Source: Hyphomicrobiales bacterium (GTDB taxonomy: Bacteria; Pseudomonadota; Alphaproteobacteria; Rhizobiales; Beijerinckiaceae). From it: a stretch of DNA of 64,000 bases. Position 1 is the first letter of the stretch; every line of letters starts with the position of its first letter. Of the stretch, positions 59,194 through 64,000 are shown in pieces. The notes under the pieces are model-generated. The model was not told where the DNA came from and ran no database searches. It was given only the letters and a program-made list of their open reading frames with translations. Location: assembly GCA_930633525.1 (NCBI GenBank), contig CAKNFP010000002.1:496001-560000 (forward strand), read 5' to 3'. Both the position numbers and the translations under genes were made by a program.

Positions 59194-61793
59194 CCGAGGA
59201 TCCGGAGCGTCGGCACGGTGACAAGACCGGACGGCAAGGGCTTGAGATCATCGAGATCCTGCAGCCGCGCCCTCTGCCCATACTGCGCGACAAGGCGCTC
59301 CATGTCCGGCAGGCGACCGCCTTCAGCGAGAAGATTGATAGCGGTGTTATAAACATCAACCGTGATCTCGTTCTCACCGTCCTGCCATGCTGACGTCAGG
59401 TCGATCGCATAGGGCGGCGCAAAAACGGAGCCGACCTCGCGTCCGTTGACGCGCACGATCGCAACCTCGCGCAGCGGCGGCGTCAGCGACGCAGCATAAG
59501 AATTGCCGCGAATCGTGCCGTGTTCGTTGAGCTCTTGCCGATATGGCCCAACCTCGCCGAAATCGAGCATCACCCTCGCGCTGCTGTCGAGCGGCTGATC
59601 GAGCCTCACGCGTGTCACATAGCGTCCCCGCCCCGAGAAATGGGCGAGGCCCGGCGCTTTCGACCAATCATGGGGCAGCGTGACAGACTGGCTTGTCCCG
59701 TCATCGGCTGCGAAGCTCCAGCCATCCTGCAAGGGCTTGCTCCCCCGCAACGTCGCGGCGCGCGGTGCCGGCGGGACCTGGGCACCGGCGGACGCACGCA
59801 GGATGACAAAGACCGAGCCATAGGCAGGCAAATCAAGCGCCACCTCCGGGCCCGCGACGGACACGCGCCGGTCATGCAGCGCATCCCACAGCTCGATATG
59901 CGAGCCCTCCGACGCGAAGCGCGCTGAGAGCTGGACGGGCTTCGCGCCCGTATTGGCCACGAAATAGATATCACCGTCACCGAGACGCCGCCGCACGAAG
60001 CCGATGTCCGGCGCCGGCTCGGCGCGCTGCATATGGGACACGACATGGTCGGGGAGCCAGACGGCGAGTTCCTCCTCCGCGACAACGGTGAGATCCGGCC
60101 AGTCACCTTCGGGACGCCGGCCCACGGCCACCACCTTGCCACCCCGCGCTGCGAACGCCTGAAGCCATTGGCGTGTTTTTTCCGGGAGAAACCGCACGTT
60201 CGGCAGCACGATGCATTCGAACGGCCGCGTCTTCGCTTCCTCAAGCGTCCCGTCGTCGAACAGGTCGAAGTCGAAGCCCGCGTTGCGGATGGCACGCGGA
60301 ATGACCTTGCCGATGCGAATTTCGGTCTGTTTCCACAGGTTGAGATATTCCTTCGTGCCGACCTCGAAATCACCGAGCGCATCGTGGGTCGGCGCATAGA
60401 GCCCGACGGCCGCCACCGGTTCGCCCTGCCGCAGCAAAAAGCTGACGCGGTGGAGATAGCGCGCAAGATCCGGCATCACCGGCCACCAGGGATTGGTGTG
60501 CGAGAGCGCGCCGGCCGCATAGAGCATCCATCCGGGCTTGCCCGCCTCGGGCGGCGAATAGGGCCAGCCGTGGCCGATCAACTGGTTGATCCCCAAGAGG
60601 AAATGCTGGTCGGCCTCGCCCTTCATATCAACAGGCGTGGCGCGGAACGCGGGCGAATGGATCCAGGTCCAAGTCTCCGAGGATATCACAGGCCTGCCGA
60701 GGAGATGGCCGGCCGACGACGCCCATTTTGTCTGGGGAATGCCGGCCCAGCCAAAGCCTTCCCCCTCGATCAGGCCCGCATGGCGGTGGCTCGTGATGGA
60801 GGCCGGCGGCATGCCGTAGTTCTGGATGCGGAAGCGCACGCCGCGCCGGTCAGCCCAGGCCCGCATCGGGACGAGGAAGTTCTCCTCGTAAAGCTCGGCC
60901 AGCGTCAGGCCGAAATCCCGGCGGATCTCAGGCCAGGTCTCGCCGATTGGGTGCTCGATCAAAGGCAGGTGAGGCGTCAGATCATAGCCGCGCCGACGCC
61001 TGAACTCCTCGATAAGCCCGTCAGTCCAGTTCCCGCCATAGACTTCCAGGCTGTCGCAGAAGATGGAATAGACGCTCCCAGGCTCCACCGCGTCCATGAG
61101 GGTGTCGCCGACCTCGGCGAGGTGGCGCTCGATCGAGGCGCGCTTCATATGGTCGAGCACATAGCCCTCGGCGCCGATCGTCGCGCGCTTCACCACCTGC
61201 CCGGTGGGTGCGGAAAAATAAAACGCGACCACGCGCGGGCCATCCCAGGCCGGCAGCCGCAACTTGCCCTCACCGCTGATGTCGACGACTTCATAGCTAC
61301 GGGGCATCTCCTGTTTCGACCCCTTGCCGACAAGGACCGCAACGAGCTTTTCGTGCTCATAAGGCACGGCGCGCGCCACGCGGTCGCGACCGGGCGCCAC
61401 TTCGCGGATCTCGCTGCGTAATCGTTGTGCTGCAAGCTCTTCCGTGATGTAGGGACCGCCGTAGGACCAGCCGCTGCCGATGGTCACGTCCATGCGCAGC
61501 CCCAGCTCCAAAGCGCGTCGCGAAACGAAATTCACACGCTTGAGAAAACTGTCAGAGAGGAAGCGATGCGTCCTGAAACCTTGGGGTTCGTCGTCGAAAT
61601 GCATTGGATAGAGGAAGGCGAGTTCGAAGCCGCCGATCCCCGCGTCCTTCATCGCCAGCATTTCGCGGTCGAGTTGCTCTTCCTCGATGACAGGCCCAAA
61701 CCACCACCAGCGCATCATGATGCGACTGTCTTCCGGCGGCATGGTGAAACCGGCCTCAAGATTGGCGATCGTAATCACGTCGGTGCCTTGCAT
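59190..61793 (-). CDS. Glycoside hydrolase family 106 alpha-L-rhamnosidase
   Basis: An 867-residue GH106-type protein that would release L-rhamnose from rhamnosides. The family opening RWWWFGP is at 28-34, with DAGIGGFELAFLYP, GSGWSYGGPYI and SSETWTWIHSP downstream in the barrel and beta-sandwich domains in the last 300 residues (SAWQDGENEITVDVYNT). No signal peptide or lipobox is visible, so the enzyme should be cytoplasmic. The start is uncertain (weak binding site at 61793). It is divergent from a CUT1 sugar importer across a gap with shared motifs, and convergent with rhaK, so it probably feeds rhamnose to the pathway after uptake of intact glycosides. Confidence 0.88.
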   Translation of the reverse strand: MQGTDVITIANLEAGFTMPPEDSRIMMRWWWFGPVIEEEQLDREMLAMKDAGIGGFELAFLYPMHFDDEPQGFRTHRFLSDSFLKRVNFVSRRALELGLRMDVTIGSGWSYGGPYITEELAAQRLRSEIREVAPGRDRVARAVPYEHEKLVAVLVGKGSKQEMPRSYEVVDISGEGKLRLPAWDGPRVVAFYFSAPTGQVVKRATIGAEGYVLDHMKRASIERHLAEVGDTLMDAVEPGSVYSIFCDSLEVYGGNWTDGLIEEFRRRRGYDLTPHLPLIEHPIGETWPEIRRDFGLTLAELYEENFLVPMRAWADRRGVRFRIQNYGMPPASITSHRHAGLIEGEGFGWAGIPQTKWASSAGHLLGRPVISSETWTWIHSPAFRATPVDMKGEADQHFLLGINQLIGHGWPYSPPEAGKPGWMLYAAGALSHTNPWWPVMPDLARYLHRVSFLLRQGEPVAAVGLYAPTHDALGDFEVGTKEYLNLWKQTEIRIGKVIPRAIRNAGFDFDLFDDGTLEEAKTRPFECIVLPNVRFLPEKTRQWLQAFAARGGKVVAVGRRPEGDWPDLTVVAEEELAVWLPDHVVSHMQRAEPAPDIGFVRRRLGDGDIYFVANTGAKPVQLSARFASEGSHIELWDALHDRRVSVAGPEVALDLPAYGSVFVILRASAGAQVPPAPRAATLRGSKPLQDGWSFAADDGTSQSVTLPHDWSKAPGLAHFSGRGRYVTRVRLDQPLDSSARVMLDFGEVGPYRQELNEHGTIRGNSYAASLTPPLREVAIVRVNGREVGSVFAPPYAIDLTSAWQDGENEITVDVYNTAINLLAEGGRLPDMERLVAQYGQRARLQDLDDLKPLPSGLVTVPTLRILG

Positions 61794-62169
61794 GATGCTA
61801 CCAGCGTTTCCTTCCCGTCCGGCTTTTGCCGGCCATTGCCATTGCGTCCAACCGATCAGCGAGACGCCATGGCGCCGATTGCGTCTTCGATTTCAATCGA
61901 AACCGCTCATTTTCGTTCAACCACACGGCCATCGTCGCTGTGTCAGGGCCTTGCGTGGGAAGCTTTCTGCGGATGACGCCCATCTGTCAATCGCTTTTGA
62001 TCGAACTTGCTCGCTCTTGACTGACATTAGCAAATTGTGATCCTCTCTTGATTGCGGGCAATGCTGATCCTCCCGTCATGCGCCTCAATGGCGACGAACG
62101 GCGGAACGATCGGCCGAACCCCGAAACGCAAAAAGATAGGCTTCCACAATGGGAGCCAGGGAGGTCCCG
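61794..62169. promoter_or_regulatory. Divergent regulatory region between the rhamnosidase and importer genes
   Basis: A 376-base gap. TTGATCGAA at 61997-62005 also occurs (inverted) in the rhaD-rhaR gap; CTCTTGA occurs at 62014-62020 and CTCTTGAT at 62045-62052. These clustered, similarly spaced elements suggest DeoR-type operators. No gene or clear core promoter is visible. Confidence 0.45.
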
Positions 62170-63441
62170 ATGCCTTGGAAGAACGACGAAGGGCATATCC
62201 ATTCTCGCCGCACCATCTTGAAGTTGGCGGCCGCCATGAGCCTTAGCCCACTCGCTGTCGAGAAGGCACTTGCGCTCGACGGGCAACTCCGCGTCTACGC
62301 CAACAGCTCATTGCGAGCCGGCGTACAGGCCGTCGCAAAAACGTTTGTGGCCAAGAACTCCGGCGTGAACGTGCGGACCGAGTTCGCCAATACCGACCAG
62401 ATCCAGACCACGACGCGCGTGCAACTCGGCGCGGGAACGGCACCGGATGTGATCACTGTGTGGCCCGGCAGCGGCAATCCGCTCTCCGTAGGCCAGATCG
62501 CGCCGGCCGGTTATCTCATGGACCTTACGAGCCAGAATTTCGGCGCGGCCGTGCCGGATCTGCTTCAGGAGAGCTTCTTCGTCAACGGCAAGTCCTATTT
62601 CCTGCCGACAACGGTCAGCCTGATTGGGACTTATGCCAATCTCAAGGTGGTCAAGGAGCTCGGCCTCGAGCAGCCCAAGACATGGAGTGAATTCCTCGCC
62701 TTCTGCCAAAAGGTGAAGGACGCCGGGAAGATCCCGCTCGCGCTCGGAAACGGCTCGCCCTGGGTCACGCAACTCGTCACTTACGCTCTCGTCGCCACGA
62801 CGGGCTTTGCGCGCAACCCCGCGCTTGCCGAAGACATGCGCGCTGGCAAGATCAGCTTCGCGAATTCGGACGGCTGGCGAGAAGCGCTCGAGAAATATAT
62901 GGAGTTGAACAAGCGCGGCTTCTTCAATCCCAATCCGAACGGCACCTCCTATGACGAGGCACTGCAGATGGTTGGCAGCGGCGAAGCCGCCATGGCGATC
63001 CTGACGTCCCCCAGCACCAAGGGTATCCTGAATTTCGCAGGCCACCGCGACTTCATCATCTGGCCGACGCCCGCGACGGACGATCCGCAGGAGACCCGGG
63101 TGCCGTCGAGCCTCGGCAACAGCCTCGGCATCAATGCCAAGTCGCGCAACCCCGAGGCCGCCCTCGCCTTTCTCAAATTCATGGGCTCGCCCGAAATGCT
63201 GAGCTTGATGGGGAGCGAACTGGACCTGCCCGTTCTTGGCAAGGACGTGAAATACGATCCCATCTTCGCGGACATCATGCAGATGGTGAACAGCGGCAAG
63301 ATCGCGATGTTTATGGACAACAAATGGCCGAACGCGCGTGTGCAGCAAACCCATTTCAGCGGCATCCAGGAACTGTTCGCTGGTTCGGCCACCGTCGCCG
63401 ACGTGCTGAAACGCATGGACCAGGCTTATCAGTCAGGTTGA
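62170..63441 (+). CDS. Sugar ABC transporter substrate-binding protein, CUT1 family
   Basis: A 423-residue periplasmic binding protein of solute-binding family 1 (maltose-binding class). A twin-arginine-type leader has SRRTILKLAAAMSLSP at 12-27. The mature part includes the family 1 blocks TTTRVQLGAGTAPDVITVWP, FLPTTVSLIGTYANLKVV and TWSEFLAFCQKVKDAGKIPL (each recognisable in part). The ATG at 62170 has GGGAGG five bases upstream, which decides it over the start at 62149. It lies 69 bases before its permease gene. Divergent from GH106, so oligo-rhamnosides or plant glycosides are likely ligands. Confidence 0.92.
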   Translation: MPWKNDEGHIHSRRTILKLAAAMSLSPLAVEKALALDGQLRVYANSSLRAGVQAVAKTFVAKNSGVNVRTEFANTDQIQTTTRVQLGAGTAPDVITVWPGSGNPLSVGQIAPAGYLMDLTSQNFGAAVPDLLQESFFVNGKSYFLPTTVSLIGTYANLKVVKELGLEQPKTWSEFLAFCQKVKDAGKIPLALGNGSPWVTQLVTYALVATTGFARNPALAEDMRAGKISFANSDGWREALEKYMELNKRGFFNPNPNGTSYDEALQMVGSGEAAMAILTSPSTKGILNFAGHRDFIIWPTPATDDPQETRVPSSLGNSLGINAKSRNPEAALAFLKFMGSPEMLSLMGSELDLPVLGKDVKYDPIFADIMQMVNSGKIAMFMDNKWPNARVQQTHFSGIQELFAGSATVADVLKRMDQAYQSG

Positions 63442-63510
63442 GTGCCATGGCCGTTCTCCGCTAAGAGGCGTCGTGATGCCTAACCTGTCTCATGAAAGGC
63501 GGCTATTCCT

Positions 63511-64000
63511 ATGAGCAGCATCGCCGATACCGCTGATTTCCCAACGAAGACGCCAAGCATGCGAAAGACGTGGAATTTCGGCGGTCTGTTCAATGCCGGG
63601 TTGAGCTGGTGGTTCGTTATCCCCGCTCTTCTGCTCTATTGTCTGATAATCGTGTATCCGATGCTGTCCGGCACGGGATATGCGTTTACCAACTGGAATG
63701 GCCTGACGCCGGACTACAGCTATGTCGGTTTCGCCAATTTCCAGCGCATGTTTGGTGACCCGCAGGCGCTGTCCGCCATCAGCACGACGCTGATCATGGC
63801 CTTCGCTCTCGTCACGGGCAAAGTCATCGTAGGGCTTCTTCTTGCTCTTGCGCTCGACAGCGAGCTCAAGAGCAGAAATTTCCTACGCATGATCTTCTTC
63901 ATGCCGGTCGTTCTCACGCCGGTGATCATGTCCTTTTCGTGGAAATACATCTTCTCCACTACGGGTGCGCTCAACCAAATCATCAAGCTGGTCGGGCCGG
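63511..64000 (+). CDS. Sugar ABC transporter permease, CUT1 MalF-like (3' end beyond window)
   Basis: The first 163 residues of a MalF/UgpA-class permease. After a 30-residue cytoplasmic leader, helix 1 WWFVIPALLLYCLIIVYPM is followed by the family block YAFTNWNGLTPDYSYVGFANF, and further helices at about 95-115 and 130-150 (FFMPVVLTPVIMSFSWKYIF). The frame is open to the window edge; about 130 residues remain beyond it. It follows the binding-protein gene and should be followed by a MalG-type partner. Confidence 0.92.
   Translation, partial: MSSIADTADFPTKTPSMRKTWNFGGLFNAGLSWWFVIPALLLYCLIIVYPMLSGTGYAFTNWNGLTPDYSYVGFANFQRMFGDPQALSAISTTLIMAFALVTGKVIVGLLLALALDSELKSRNFLRMIFFMPVVLTPVIMSFSWKYIFSTTGALNQIIKLVGP

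Noticed and set aside
1..64000. CRISPR arrays, tRNA or rRNA genes, prophage
   Set aside because: No regularly spaced repeats, no cloverleaf-like sequences, and no structural phage genes were found on reading both strands; a covariance-model scan was not possible.

Overview
This 64 kb window is GC-rich, densely coding chromosomal DNA. Its gene content points to an alphaproteobacterium of the order Hyphomicrobiales (Rhizobiales): a phosphate acetyltransferase with a MaoC-type domain beside a PHA synthase, a fused aldolase/dehydrogenase RhaD with RhaI, a VirK-like protein, many ABC importers, and matches to the FNR/FixK and PHO box consensus sequences. The genus cannot be fixed from the sequence; a Chelatococcus- or Bosea-like soil bacterium would fit. 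I see no rRNA, tRNA, CRISPR array, integrase or complete insertion sequence.

Layout. 0-2.3 kb: gluconate operon (gnd, idnO, gntK). 2.6-3.2 kb: two small overlapping genes of unknown function, then an AT-rich gap. 3.8-6.0 kb: a 2-hydroxyacid dehydrogenase and a Gfo/Idh/MocA oxidoreductase in one operon. 6.5-11.4 kb: a DUF983 protein, then phaC, pta (MaoC fusion) and ackA on the minus strand behind an exact FNR/FixK-type site. 11.7-20.5 kb: alkaline phosphatase, a three-gene ABC system with a histidine-rich permease (probably metal related), and a PHO-box-preceded peptide-type importer that encloses a glycerophosphodiester phosphodiesterase. 20.5-26.1 kb: a complete branched-chain-type importer with a 3-hydroxyisobutyrate dehydrogenase-like enzyme. 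26.6-28.0 kb: two small genes around an AT-rich gap, one of them a cell-wall-hydrolase-like protein without its catalytic Cys and His.

28.2-45.7 kb is the most distinctive part. A complete Dpp-type importer is linked to a type I phosphodiesterase, three different MlrC-type (M81) metallopeptidase homologues, a D-serine dehydratase-like PLP enzyme, two Rid proteins, a GntR regulator and an aminotransferase. Three truncated relics (an FAD amino-acid oxidase tail, a DppC tail and a RidA head) lie among them. Together this looks like a rearranged system for importing and breaking down an unusual peptide-like or D-amino-acid compound whose intermediates are imines or enamines.

45.7-53.1 kb holds a kynurenine-formamidase-like cyclase with upstream GATC-centred palindromes, a MarR regulator, and a hybrid sensor kinase flanked by two OmpR-type response regulators. 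53.1-64 kb is a rhamnose locus: rhaI, rhaD, a DeoR regulator, rhaK, a GH106 alpha-L-rhamnosidase without a signal peptide, and the start of a CUT1-type sugar importer. The arrangement suggests uptake of intact rhamnosides followed by cytoplasmic hydrolysis.
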